Translations under genes and position numbers: made by a program
Notes under the pieces: generated by a model
What the model saw: the letters and a program-made list of their open reading frames with translations, nothing else
Told to the model about the DNA's origin: nothing
Database searches by the model: none
Shown here: positions 14,484 to 22,964 of the stretch, in pieces
Numbering within the stretch: position 1 is the stretch's first letter
How the letters are laid out: every line of letters starts with the position of its first letter
Assembly (NCBI GenBank): GCA_051879015.1
Contig: JBJELF010000105.1
Span: 1 to 44,481, forward strand
DNA: 44,481 nt
Direction: 5' to 3'
Origin: JBJELF01 sp051879015
GTDB taxonomy: Bacteria > Bacillota > Clostridia > Lachnospirales > Lachnospiraceae

Positions 14484-16343
14484 TTAAGATAATTGCAGCT
14501 GGTACAATTTTTTGTAAATGCCGTTTTTTTCAAGTAATTCTTGGTGTGTACCGCTTTCACGGATACGTCCCTTGTGCATGACAATAATTTTGTCTGCATG
14601 TTGGATGGTGGAGAGTCGATGGGCTACCATAATACTAGTGCGGCCTTTCATCAAAGTTTCCAATGCATCTTGAATCCATTGCTCGGTTTCTGTGTCGATG
14701 TTGGCGGTGGCTTCATCGAGAATTAATATTTTAGGGTCATGGGCTAAGGTACGGGCAAAGGAAAGCAGCTGACGCTGACCTGCTGAGAAGGTGGCGCCTC
14801 GCTCTGATACGGCTTCATGATACTTGTTTGGCAGCTTTTCAATAAAATGGTGGGCATTAACCTTGTGAGAAGCTGTTTCGATCATGGCATCGGTGATCGA
14901 CTCATCTCTCAGGCGAATGTTGCTGTTGATATCACCTGTAAAGATGAAGATATCTTGCTGTACCTGTCCGATGGCGGAGCGAATTTGCTCTCTGCTCATC
15001 TCCTTGATGTTGACACCGTCGATGCGGATTGTTCCCTTTTGAATCTCATAGTAGCGGCCAATCAAATTTAAGATGGAAGATTTTCCTGCCCCAGTAGCGC
15101 CTACAAATGCTATTTTCTGTCCTGGCTCAATGGTAAAGCTCACATCTTTCAGGATGTAATCCTCTCCGTTATAAGCAAACCATACATGGTCAAACTCGAT
15201 CTTTCCGCGGATTTCACTGAGCCTGACTGGATTTTTCGGTTCTGTAATCATAGGTTTTTCGTCCAGCAGGGTGAAAATCTTCTCAGCGGAGGCAATGGCA
15301 GACTGAAGAGTAGTAAACTGTTCTGCTAATTCTTGAATTGGCTCGAAAAAGGCGTTGATGTACTGTATGAAAATGTACAGCGTACCGATAGAAAGAGTGT
15401 TTTGCAGCACTTGACTGCTTCCAGAGGTAATTACGATAACCAATGCACTGATGGAGACCAGATAGATGCAGGGGCGGAAGATTGCCATAATCATTACTTC
15501 ACGAAAATTGGCTCGGTAGAGTTCTTGGCTTTTGTCGTAAAATTCTTCATATTTTTCATTTTCACGGTTAAAAATCTGAATTATCTTCATACCAGAAATA
15601 TGCTCTGACAGGAAGGTGTTGAGAGCAGTAATTTTGGTTCTTGCCAGCTGGTAGGCAGCTTTCGAAATATAATTAAAAATAATGGTGAGAACTAAAATCA
15701 CAGGCACTAAAATAAAGGAGTATAGTGCCATGCGGATATTGAGAAGCAGCATAATCACAGCCAGACCGAGAATCTTAATGATATTTTTGAATAACTTTAC
15801 GATGATGTTGGTGTAAAGCTCGTTAACAGATTCCACATCGTTGGTAATTCGGGTTACAATTTTTCCTACTGGGGTTAGGTCAAAAAATCGCATGCTCAGA
15901 GACTCCATATGGGTGAACAGCTGATTTCTCATTTCATAGATGATTTTTTGACCGGTTTTCTGCAGAGTGATGTATTGGATTCGATTGCATACAAAAAGAA
16001 GCAAAAGAATGAAAATGTATTGGAAGGAGGCAAACAAAATGCCCTGAAAGCGTTCTTGAGCCATCTCGCCTGGCTGGTAGTCTCCTGTGATGTACAAGTC
16101 GATGGCATCGCCAATGAGAATGGGGCGATAGAGGTCGAGGATGGTGATAATGATGACGAGCGCAAAGCAGAGAAACATTTGTTTTTTATATGGTTTGGTG
16201 TAGGATAGCATACGAAGGAGGGCATTGCCTTCATAATGTACGTCAGAAGTCTCCTTTGTCTTAGAAGAAAAGAAAGGCAAAGATGTGAGACGGCTGAAAA
16301 ATTGTTTTTGATCAAAAAAAGTTTTTTTACTTAAATGACCCAT
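14484..16343 (-). CDS. Heterodimeric ABC exporter, subunit with the consensus ATPase site
   Basis: A 619-residue half transporter with six membrane helices (about 50-340) fused to a nucleotide-binding domain. The latter has Walker A GATGAGKSS, a noncanonical signature FSAGQ in place of LSGGQ, and Walker B ILILDEATA with the catalytic Glu544, then the H-loop histidine in MVAHRLS. It pairs with the product of the gene just upstream (16348-18168) in the way of TM287/288 or BmrCD. The noncanonical signature faces the partner's degenerate site. The start MGHLSKK at 16343 is preceded by GGAGGGAG and lies five bases after the upstream stop. A role in multidrug or lipid export is likely from the family; the substrate is unknown. 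Confidence 0.93.
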   Translation of the reverse strand: MGHLSKKTFFDQKQFFSRLTSLPFFSSKTKETSDVHYEGNALLRMLSYTKPYKKQMFLCFALVIIITILDLYRPILIGDAIDLYITGDYQPGEMAQERFQGILFASFQYIFILLLLFVCNRIQYITLQKTGQKIIYEMRNQLFTHMESLSMRFFDLTPVGKIVTRITNDVESVNELYTNIIVKLFKNIIKILGLAVIMLLLNIRMALYSFILVPVILVLTIIFNYISKAAYQLARTKITALNTFLSEHISGMKIIQIFNRENEKYEEFYDKSQELYRANFREVMIMAIFRPCIYLVSISALVIVITSGSSQVLQNTLSIGTLYIFIQYINAFFEPIQELAEQFTTLQSAIASAEKIFTLLDEKPMITEPKNPVRLSEIRGKIEFDHVWFAYNGEDYILKDVSFTIEPGQKIAFVGATGAGKSSILNLIGRYYEIQKGTIRIDGVNIKEMSREQIRSAIGQVQQDIFIFTGDINSNIRLRDESITDAMIETASHKVNAHHFIEKLPNKYHEAVSERGATFSAGQRQLLSFARTLAHDPKILILDEATANIDTETEQWIQDALETLMKGRTSIMVAHRLSTIQHADKIIVMHKGRIRESGTHQELLEKNGIYKKLYQLQLS

Positions 16344-16347
16344 AACT

Positions 16348-18168
16348 TTACTCTCCCTCCTCATTGAGCTGTTTTTCTAATTGCTGTTTATCATAGATGC
16401 TGCGGTAAAGACCATGTTGTGTCATTAGTTCCTCATGAGTGCCATATTCGGCGGCACAGCCTTCGTCTAGGACGAGAATATGATCTGCATTTTGAATGGT
16501 TGAAACTCGGTGGGCGATAATAATCGTGGTCTTTCCCTCACGATTTTTCCGCAAATTAGTTAAAATCTGTTCCTCGGTGTCAGTGTCTACGGCCGACAGG
16601 GCATCATCAAGAATCAGAATTGGGGCATCCTTCAGCAGAGCACGGGCAATGGAACTACGCTGTTTTTGACCGCCGGACAGAGTGACTCCGCGCTCACCAA
16701 CGATAGTTTGATACTGATCTGGAAAATCTAAAATATTGTTGTGGATACAGGCTTCCTTAGCGGCCTGCTCGATAGCAGGCATGTCTGCTATGCGTGCTTT
16801 CTGCTTTAGATGATTGTGTGTTGTTTCCTTCTGATGACTGTCCATTGGTTGATTTCGGTGTGCGCCAAAAGCGATGTTGTTTTCCAAGGTATCAGAGAAT
16901 AGGAAGTTGTCCTGAGGCACATAGGCAATATTTTCACGAAGAATATTCAATGGGATTTCCTGCAGCGGATACCCGTCAATGGCAATCATATCGGAGTCTG
17001 TGTCATAAAGCCGCAGGAGCAGATTGGCAAGAGTGGTCTTGCCGCTTCCGGTACGTCCGATGATAGCGAGGGTTGATCCTTTTGGAATTTGCACATTGAT
17101 ATTATGCAGTGCTTCGAGTTGGCTATTCGGATAGGAAAAGGTCAGGTGGCTGATATTGATTGCTCCATCTAATGTTTGAATTGGCTGAGTGCGGCTGCTG
17201 TCGGTGATGTCGGGCTTCGCCTTAAAAATCATCATAATTCGTTTAATCGAGGCGGTCCCTTGGGAGTAGTAAGTGATACATTCTCCGGCGGCCAGCATGG
17301 GCCAGACAAGCATGTTGACATATTGATTGAAGGCAACAAATTGACCAAGAGTAATATCACCAAGAATGGTCAAATAACCTCCGTAGAGCAGAGTCAGCAG
17401 ACTGCTGATACCCACAACCAGGTCTAAAAGAGGCATAAATAATGCCTGAATTTTTATGACTGCCAAATTTTTCTCCTGATTGAAGAAATTGTTTTTGGCG
17501 AATGCTGCTAGTTCTTTGCGTTCTTGCACAAAAGCCTTGATGACGCGGATACCAGATACCGTCTCCTGAACTTGGTCGGTTAAATCGGAGAATGCCGCCT
17601 GTTTTTCCATAAAGGCTTTATGCATATATTTTCCATAGAGGTAATCTCCAAATATGATGAGAAGCAGCGGAATAACCGCAATGAAGGTCAGCTTGGGGCT
17701 GACATAGCGAATCATTTTCGTCAGAACGAGAATCATCATGACAGTGGCATCAAAAGCAGTGATGATGGTAAAACCAAGAAGATTTCGCACTGCGTTAAGG
17801 TCGTTGGTAAAGTGAGCCATCAAGTCTCCTGTCTTGTGTTCATTGAAATAGCGGGTAGACAGTGTCTCCAGATGGCGGAACATATTATTTCTCAGGTCTC
17901 GCTCAATTAAGCGGGAAGGGCGAATGATAAAAAAACGCCATCCAAAACGTCCAATGGCGATAATGATACCGCAGAGTAAGATTTTTTTTGTCAGAGTCAG
18001 TACTCCTTGCATGTCGAGACTGCCTGCCTGAAGTCCGTCGGTGACTTCGCCGGTAAACTGGGGGATGTAGACGTTGACTGCGTCGACGATGAGTAAGGCG
18101 AGAAGTCCGATGAGATAAGCTGGGGCATAACGGCGCACATAGGAGGAGATGAATTTGAGTTCTTCCAT
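16348..18168 (-). CDS. Heterodimeric ABC exporter, subunit with the degenerate ATPase site
   Basis: A 606-residue half transporter: six membrane helices (about 15-305), then a nucleotide-binding domain with Walker A GRTGSGKTT, canonical signature LSGGQ, and Walker B ILILDDALSAVDT. Asp522 sits where the catalytic Glu is expected, which marks the degenerate site of asymmetric exporters. Between the Q-loop region and the signature there is a polar insertion of roughly 25 residues (HRNQPMDSHQKETTHNHLKQ) that is absent from the partner subunit. I start at ATG 18168 (MEELKFISSY), eight bases after GGAGG. The longer open frame to 18282 has no matching ribosome binding site. It is the first gene of a two-gene operon. 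Confidence 0.93.
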   Translation of the reverse strand: MEELKFISSYVRRYAPAYLIGLLALLIVDAVNVYIPQFTGEVTDGLQAGSLDMQGVLTLTKKILLCGIIIAIGRFGWRFFIIRPSRLIERDLRNNMFRHLETLSTRYFNEHKTGDLMAHFTNDLNAVRNLLGFTIITAFDATVMMILVLTKMIRYVSPKLTFIAVIPLLLIIFGDYLYGKYMHKAFMEKQAAFSDLTDQVQETVSGIRVIKAFVQERKELAAFAKNNFFNQEKNLAVIKIQALFMPLLDLVVGISSLLTLLYGGYLTILGDITLGQFVAFNQYVNMLVWPMLAAGECITYYSQGTASIKRIMMIFKAKPDITDSSRTQPIQTLDGAINISHLTFSYPNSQLEALHNINVQIPKGSTLAIIGRTGSGKTTLANLLLRLYDTDSDMIAIDGYPLQEIPLNILRENIAYVPQDNFLFSDTLENNIAFGAHRNQPMDSHQKETTHNHLKQKARIADMPAIEQAAKEACIHNNILDFPDQYQTIVGERGVTLSGGQKQRSSIARALLKDAPILILDDALSAVDTDTEEQILTNLRKNREGKTTIIIAHRVSTIQNADHILVLDEGCAAEYGTHEELMTQHGLYRSIYDKQQLEKQLNEEGE

Positions 18169-18188
18169 GATGTTTTCCTCCAGGGGGA

Positions 18189-18270
18189 TGTAGTTTGTGC
18201 GGTGACGATTTGTCACTACATTATTTTCGTATACAAGGACAAGAGTACAGAAAAAAGAGGAATTTGTCAA
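18189..18270 (-). promoter_or_regulatory. Possible promoter and inverted repeat before the ABC exporter operon
   Basis: On the minus strand a perfect -35 TTGACA (18270-18265) is followed after 17 bases by a poor -10, TACTCT (18247-18242). Downstream of it an inverted repeat GTGAC-5-GTCAC (18202-18216) lies in the leader. A weak -10 with a nearby palindrome suggests control by a regulator, which is not encoded next to it. Confidence 0.4.
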
Positions 18271-18335
18271 TGAAAAAAACATTAGAGCACTTTATAGATG
18301 TACTGGACAGTTACAAGTTCTTAAACCAAATAAAA

Positions 18336-18416
18336 AAGATAACTTTTCGAGCAGAAATGTGATATAGTTAAGCTACAAAATAAAAAACTATATATACAAT
18401 GACGAAAAGTTATCTT
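18336..18416. repeat. 14-bp perfect inverted repeat enclosing an AT-rich segment
   Basis: AAGATAACTTTTCG (18336-18349) and CGAAAAGTTATCTT (18403-18416) are perfect inverted repeats separated by 53 AT-rich bases. It lies directly beside a transposase remnant, so it may be what is left of element ends, or it may simply form a hairpin. The rest of the gap back to 18271 shows nothing recognisable. Confidence 0.5.
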
Positions 18417-18431
18417 ATATAACACAAATTT

Positions 18432-18660
18432 CGGAGCGTACTTTTAATTGGCGACGGCTGCACAAAAAAGGTGGTACAGGAGTCCGAGGATTCTTCCAAA
18501 TTCACCTTCATCCATAGGCATTTCTTTGGTGCAGTCGGTGTGCTGATTGGCTCCGCTGCCAAGGTATTTCTTGGTATCGACCGATCTCAAAATGAAAGCA
18601 GAGGATATCATGGTAGTCTATGCGTGGCGATTCAAGATTGAGGCTATGTTTCGAATATAA
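18432..18660 (+). pseudogene. Degenerate DDE transposase fragment (IS4-like)
   Basis: Two plus-strand reading frames together look like a deleted and frameshifted transposase. The first part (about 18432-18560) reads VLLIGDGCTKK, then QESEDSSKFTFIHRHFFGAVGVLIG, a pattern found around the first catalytic Asp of IS4-type enzymes. The second part (about 18555-18660), in another frame, reads YFLVSTDLKMKAEDIMVVYAW and then RFKIEAMFRI. It contains the STD motif and the Y-(2)-R-(3)-E motif of the family. The frame then ends at TAA 18658-18660. No start codon, no complete domain and no flanking element ends were found, so it is a dead fragment. Family naming rests on the motifs recalled, not on a search. 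Confidence 0.7.
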
Positions 18661-18701
18661 AAAAGTGTAGTATTGTCAATACTGAGTTAACAGAAAAAAT
18701 A

Positions 18702-18730
18702 TTGTTTTTAGGGCATGGGAGAGGTATAAT
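18702..18730 (+). promoter_or_regulatory. Predicted promoter of the glycosyltransferase operon
   Basis: -35 TTGTTT (18702-18707), 17-base spacer, perfect -10 TATAAT (18725-18730). The transcript would start near 18737, leaving an unusually long leader of about 180 bases before the start codon at 18916. Confidence 0.65.
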
Positions 18731-18736
18731 AGTATA

Positions 18737-18900
18737 GCATGATGTTGGGGACCAACAGTTACACTTTTTCATGCAAGTATGAAACGCATGACCTTGGAAC
18801 CCTGATATCATCGTATATTAATAGGTGAACTACCACAGACCGTAAAGGTGTGTAGTTTTGCGGCTAATATTTTATAAAAAACAAGAGAATAAGTATGCAT
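18737..18900 (+). promoter_or_regulatory. Long structured leader before the glycosyltransferase
   Basis: Three local hairpins are visible: GTTGG/CCAAC near 18744-18757, CATGC/GCATG near 18770-18790, and a longer one with AACTAC and GTAGTT arms near 18828-18857 enclosing ACC/GGT. No protein is encoded. I could not match it to a riboswitch class I know. It may be an untranslated regulatory leader. Confidence 0.35.
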
Positions 18901-18915
18901 AATAAGGAGAACAAG

Positions 18916-19860
18916 ATGGATAAAATAGCTGTGTTAATCCCATGTTACAATGAAAGTGTAACCATTCAAAAAGTAGTTGAGGACTGGAAAAAAGAATTGC
19001 CTGAGGCAACAATTTATGTATACGATAACAATTCATCGGATGGTACCAGTGAGATTGCTCGAAAAGCAGGAGCTGTAGTACGATATGAATATCAACAGGG
19101 GAAGGGCAATGTAATTCGCCGTATGTTTCGCGAGATTGATGCGGAGGCATATATTATGGTGGACGGAGATGACACTTATCCAGCAGAGTATGGCAGAAAG
19201 ATGGTGGATTTGGTATTACAGCGTCATGTAGATATGGTAGTGGGAGACAGATTATCCTCGACTTATTTTGAAGAAAATAAACGTCCATTCCATAATTTTG
19301 GCAATTCAATTGTGCGTTGGAGTATTAATGCACTGTTTCATTCTGACATCAAGGATATTATGACGGGATATCGTGCCTTTAGTTATCTGTTTGTAAAGAC
19401 TTTTCCAGTGTTATCTAAGGGCTTTGAGATAGAAACCGAGATGAGTATTCATGCGTTGGATAAAAATATGTATGTGGAGAATGTAGTCATTGACTATCGT
19501 GACCGGCCAGAAGGAAGTAAGTCTAAGCTTAATACTTATTCTGATGGTATGAAGGTGTTAGGTACCATTGGAAGATTGTTCCGGAATTATCGACCTATGG
19601 AATTTTTTGGGGCTGTGTCAGTGCTTCTGTTTGTTATTGCCTTGGTATTCTTTATACCGGTGATGATAACTTACATACAAAGCGGTGAAGTACCGCAGTT
19701 TCCAACTTTAATTGTATGTGGATTCACTGCATTGGCAGGGATTCAAGCTTTTTTCAGTGGAATGCAGCTGCAGACGATGGTTCAGAAAAATAAGCAGGAT
19801 TTTGAGATGGCTTTGCATCGGTGCGAGAAAGAACTGAGAGGATATGAGAAAAATTTTTAG
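18916..19860 (+). CDS. Glycosyltransferase family 2, polyprenyl-phosphate-sugar synthase type
   Basis: A 314-residue GT-A enzyme resembling dolichol-phosphate mannose synthase and its bacterial relatives, which move a sugar from a nucleotide donor onto a polyprenyl phosphate. The start KIAVLIPCYNE is the typical nucleotide-sugar binding strand. The DxD motif is MVDGDDTYP (Asp83, Asp85), and DIMTGYRAFSYLFVK and FEIETEMSIHA are family hallmarks. The C-terminus has two membrane helices (about 230-285) and a short basic cytosolic tail. ATG 18916 is six bases after AAGGAG; an ATG 21 bases upstream lacks a good site. The next gene overlaps its end by 17 bases, so the two are cotranscribed. The sugar is unknown. 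Confidence 0.9.
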   Translation: MDKIAVLIPCYNESVTIQKVVEDWKKELPEATIYVYDNNSSDGTSEIARKAGAVVRYEYQQGKGNVIRRMFREIDAEAYIMVDGDDTYPAEYGRKMVDLVLQRHVDMVVGDRLSSTYFEENKRPFHNFGNSIVRWSINALFHSDIKDIMTGYRAFSYLFVKTFPVLSKGFEIETEMSIHALDKNMYVENVVIDYRDRPEGSKSKLNTYSDGMKVLGTIGRLFRNYRPMEFFGAVSVLLFVIALVFFIPVMITYIQSGEVPQFPTLIVCGFTALAGIQAFFSGMQLQTMVQKNKQDFEMALHRCEKELRGYEKNF

Positions 19861-20959
19861 AATGATTCAAATAATATTATTGGTAGTGATGCTGGGAATC
19901 CTTGCAGTGTCAGCATTGTGTCTGTCAGATTCTGTACCGAAGCTACTGCAGCCTGCCAGAGAGCGGGCATTGCTGTTGGCGGAGCAAGCTCAGAAATGGA
20001 TTGATGAGCTTGATTGGTCATGGTGGGATCAATTGGTACAGGAATTAAGAGAGAATGGGCATATGCAGCATTTTTTTTCTTTGAATGACAATCAAGATAT
20101 CGTGTATGGGCAGACTTATGTGAGCGTGCAGGAAACTGTAGAGACGGGGATTGCTTATACGTTTCTGACACAGGAACAGCAGGAAATTTATAAGGCTTAT
20201 CTGAGCACGACAGTTATTCCAGAGACTGGATGGACTGAGCCACTCTATGCCAAGGTAGATGTCTCGGAAGATGGGATAATGACTGCTGTCAGCGCTGTGT
20301 TCTCGGATCATCCAGAGATTTTTTGGTATGAACAGAGCGTACAGTATCATTATCGTAAAAGTCTAAATGGAGAAAATCGAATTGTGGAGGTGAGCGCGGG
20401 ACAGCCCAGTGTTTCGGATTATGGACAATGGCAGCAGATGAAGGCGGAGTTGGAGGCAGCGGCATCGGAAATCTTGTCGCAGATTGATTTATCGAAGTCG
20501 CAGGCTGAGATTGCTCTTGCACTCCATGATGTTCTATTGGAGCGAGTTGAGTATGATAATGAGGCAGCAGCTCAGGCGGATGCTTCTGTAGGAAATGCTT
20601 ATGAGGCCTTGTTGAAGGGAAAGACAGTCTGCAGCGGATATGTGCAGGCCTATAGTTATCTTTTAGGTCAGTGTGGCATTATGTCTGTGTATATTGAAAG
20701 CGAGGAATTAAATCATGCATGGAATCTTATCTACTTAGATAATGGAAATGAAATAGCAGATGATGACTGGTATGAAGTAGATCTCACCTGGGATGACCAA
20801 AATATTCCTTTTTTTCAGCATGATTATTTTAATTTGACAACAGAGGAAATGTTGGAGAAGCATCGAAAGGTCTACGGAGTTGGTGTGCGGACGCAAAGTG
20901 GCTTGAGCGCGGTGGCACCGCTAGCTTTGGGGACAACCTTTTCTTATATTGAAGAATGA
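19844..20959 (+). CDS. Membrane-anchored transglutaminase-like protein
   Basis: A 371-residue protein with an N-terminal hydrophobic helix (about 6-27) and an outward-facing C-terminal transglutaminase-like cysteine-protease fold. The expected triad is visible: Cys263 in GKTVCSGYVQAYSYLL, His291 in ELNHAWNLIYLD and Asp313 in WYEVDLTWDD. The 200-residue segment between anchor and catalytic domain has no recognised domain. Bacterial proteins of this type act as peptidases or amidases on cell-surface polymers; true crosslinking is rare. Its start lies inside the end of the glycosyltransferase gene (17-base overlap), which ties it to surface glycan work. The substrate is not predictable from sequence. 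Confidence 0.85.
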   Translation: MRKIFRMIQIILLVVMLGILAVSALCLSDSVPKLLQPARERALLLAEQAQKWIDELDWSWWDQLVQELRENGHMQHFFSLNDNQDIVYGQTYVSVQETVETGIAYTFLTQEQQEIYKAYLSTTVIPETGWTEPLYAKVDVSEDGIMTAVSAVFSDHPEIFWYEQSVQYHYRKSLNGENRIVEVSAGQPSVSDYGQWQQMKAELEAAASEILSQIDLSKSQAEIALALHDVLLERVEYDNEAAAQADASVGNAYEALLKGKTVCSGYVQAYSYLLGQCGIMSVYIESEELNHAWNLIYLDNGNEIADDDWYEVDLTWDDQNIPFFQHDYFNLTTEEMLEKHRKVYGVGVRTQSGLSAVAPLALGTTFSYIEE

Positions 20960-21058
20960 TAGAAAAAATAAAATGGAAAGTGGATTGAGACATTACGAAC
21001 TTAACTCAGTTTCAACCTGAAGATGACGGTAACAATGAAAGAACGGATTAAAAAATCC

Positions 21059-21087
21059 TTGTCAATGTACGCTTTATGTGATAAAAT
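21059..21087 (+). promoter_or_regulatory. Predicted promoter of the 21146 membrane protein gene
   Basis: -35 TTGTCA (21059-21064), 17-base spacer and -10 TAAAAT (21082-21087), about 55 bases upstream of the start codon. It suggests that this gene is transcribed separately from the glycosyltransferase pair. Confidence 0.55.
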
Positions 21088-21145
21088 TATAACAATTATT
21101 CAACCTAATTTTTTGATTTTTATTATTAAAGGGCAATTAAATTAA

Positions 21146-22825
21146 ATGAATACAAAACGACTTACAACTATATTTTTAACAATCAGTATTTTTTTAACCA
21201 TCTTACGAATTCTTACAGCTCAGTTTCTACCTATATGGGGTATCGTCTCTGCCTCTTATGATGATGCTCTAATGGTAAATAATGCTTGGTATTTATCTAA
21301 TTTAGAATGGTTAGGTCCCTATAATCAGAATATCTTAGTAAAAGGAATTTCCTTTCCTCTATGTCTGGCATTTTGCTCCATAACTGGTATAAAAATGACC
21401 ACATTTTTTATACTCCTTTGGATAATTTCTGTTCTGATTTTTCTTTTAGCAATACGTCCGCTGATTAAAAATACAACTGTTTTATTGATAATCTATTGTA
21501 TTTTGCTGTTTAATCCAGAATTTACTAATAAATATGTCATTCTTCGTGTATATCGCAATGGCCTTTCTCCAAGTCAAGTACTTATGATTTTTGGCGGAAT
21601 GTTCGGGCTATTTTTGCGCTACAAACAAGGGGTTTGTAAAATGCTTCCTTATTCATTATGGGGAAGTTTTGGTTTTGTATTTTTTTGGTTTACCAGAGAA
21701 GACTCGTTTTGGATTATGCCATTTATGATTGTATTTGCTATTACCATGATAGTTCTAATAATTATGTTAAAGAAAAGTTGGAAAGAACGCTGCAAAAAAA
21801 TGTTTTTCATTATACTACCTTTTTGTTCTCTTACGATTTGTTCTTTTGGTATTTCACGTATCAATGCCAAGGTATACGGAGTTCCCATTGTCAATGAATT
21901 CAGCGAAGGGGCATTTCCAAGAGCTTTACAAAGTATTATGTCAGCTGATACGGGTGATGAACTTCCTCAGTATGTCTCGGTAACAAAAGAAAAACTAGAA
22001 CATTTATATCAATACAGCGATGCACTTGCAGAATTGAGTCCATACTTTGATCAAATATGGGACTTTTGGAGTTCTGTAGGTCGACATCCAGAGGGCGGTG
22101 AAGTAGAAGATGGATGGTTCTTATGGTGTTTTCGAGAAGCAGCAGCTATGGCAGGGTATCATAATACTCTCCAATCATCTCAGAACTTTTATACTCAAGT
22201 TTATGAGGAACTTAATACAGCAATTCAAAATGGTGAACTTCAGCAAGGAATTAAAATGCCTTCTGCATTGATGCCTCCCTTACATGACGGATATATAGAA
22301 TCACTTTTTCCTACCATGTTAGAAGCACTTGGATTTGTATTTTCCTATACAAATTGTGATATTGATTTAATTGACAGTCAATTATCATCTGAAGAATTAA
22401 ATAATCGATTTGAAGAAATGACAAACAATTTACTTGTACATACAGAATTATGCACAGACCAAGAAATGAATTGTTATGCTCATACAGTCTCTCTTTTGAA
22501 TCATATTTCATATGCATACAAGTTTTTGGGAAGTATATTTACAATATTAGGACATATTGCTTTTTTTTATATGATTATTTGTTTTATAATAAATAAGGAA
22601 CTTCGTACAGAAGAGCAGGCTGCAAAACTCCTAGTTTTAATTGCTATATATTTAAGCCTTTTCGTTTTAATTGCTGGTATCTCTTATAATGAAATTGCCT
22701 CTTGCCAAACTATCACTGTAGGATATCTCAGCGCAGCGTATCCTTTAAGTATTTCATTTTTAAGTCTTTCTATAGTATTTGCTTTACAAAACTTTAAAAA
22801 TTTATACAAGAACGGAGATGAATGA
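21146..22825 (+). CDS. Large multi-pass membrane protein, possibly a GT-C glycosyltransferase
   Basis: A 559-residue protein with about ten predicted membrane helices: one at 5-33, several between 70 and 245, and a last group between 455 and 550. Between the two groups lies a soluble segment of roughly 200 residues. An acidic pair in the first outer loop (SYDDALMVNNA, about residues 37-47) sits where GT-C enzymes keep their metal or catalytic acids. With a polyprenyl-phosphate-sugar synthase upstream, a GT-C transferase that uses such a donor is a reasonable but unproven idea. The coding sequence looks more AT-rich and uses codons differently from its neighbours, and it is followed directly by a transposase remnant, so recent acquisition is likely. 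The ribosome binding site is weak (AAAGGG). Confidence 0.8.
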   Translation: MNTKRLTTIFLTISIFLTILRILTAQFLPIWGIVSASYDDALMVNNAWYLSNLEWLGPYNQNILVKGISFPLCLAFCSITGIKMTTFFILLWIISVLIFLLAIRPLIKNTTVLLIIYCILLFNPEFTNKYVILRVYRNGLSPSQVLMIFGGMFGLFLRYKQGVCKMLPYSLWGSFGFVFFWFTREDSFWIMPFMIVFAITMIVLIIMLKKSWKERCKKMFFIILPFCSLTICSFGISRINAKVYGVPIVNEFSEGAFPRALQSIMSADTGDELPQYVSVTKEKLEHLYQYSDALAELSPYFDQIWDFWSSVGRHPEGGEVEDGWFLWCFREAAAMAGYHNTLQSSQNFYTQVYEELNTAIQNGELQQGIKMPSALMPPLHDGYIESLFPTMLEALGFVFSYTNCDIDLIDSQLSSEELNNRFEEMTNNLLVHTELCTDQEMNCYAHTVSLLNHISYAYKFLGSIFTILGHIAFFYMIICFIINKELRTEEQAAKLLVLIAIYLSLFVLIAGISYNEIASCQTITVGYLSAAYPLSISFLSLSIVFALQNFKNLYKNGDE

Positions 22826-22826
22826 G

Positions 22827-22964
22827 ATGATTCGTTCACAGACTGTGCGCAAGGCCATCTTAAAACTTGGTTATGTTTATAAAAAAAAGTCTTTGCATGC
22901 TTCCGAATAGGAGCGTCCCCGATGTCAGGAAAAAGAGGAAAAACTGAGGCAGACGCATGTTTGA
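22827..22964 (+). pseudogene. IS630-type transposase remnant
   Basis: The frame starting at 22827 translates as MIRSQTVRKAILKLGYVYKKKSLHASE, a TAG stop at 22908-22910, then ERPRCQEKEEKLRQ, and ends at TGA 22962-22964. The helix-turn-helix part VRKAILKLGY followed by KKKSLHASEQ-ERP is typical of IS630/Tc1-like transposases. The in-frame TAG stands where a CAG glutamine codon is usual, so one base change killed it. The catalytic DDE region is absent. It begins one base after the preceding gene's stop. Confidence 0.7.

Noticed and set aside
18446..18613. 55-codon minus-strand frame in the transposase remnant
   Set aside because: It is antisense to clear transposase motifs, has no ribosome binding site and resembles nothing known.
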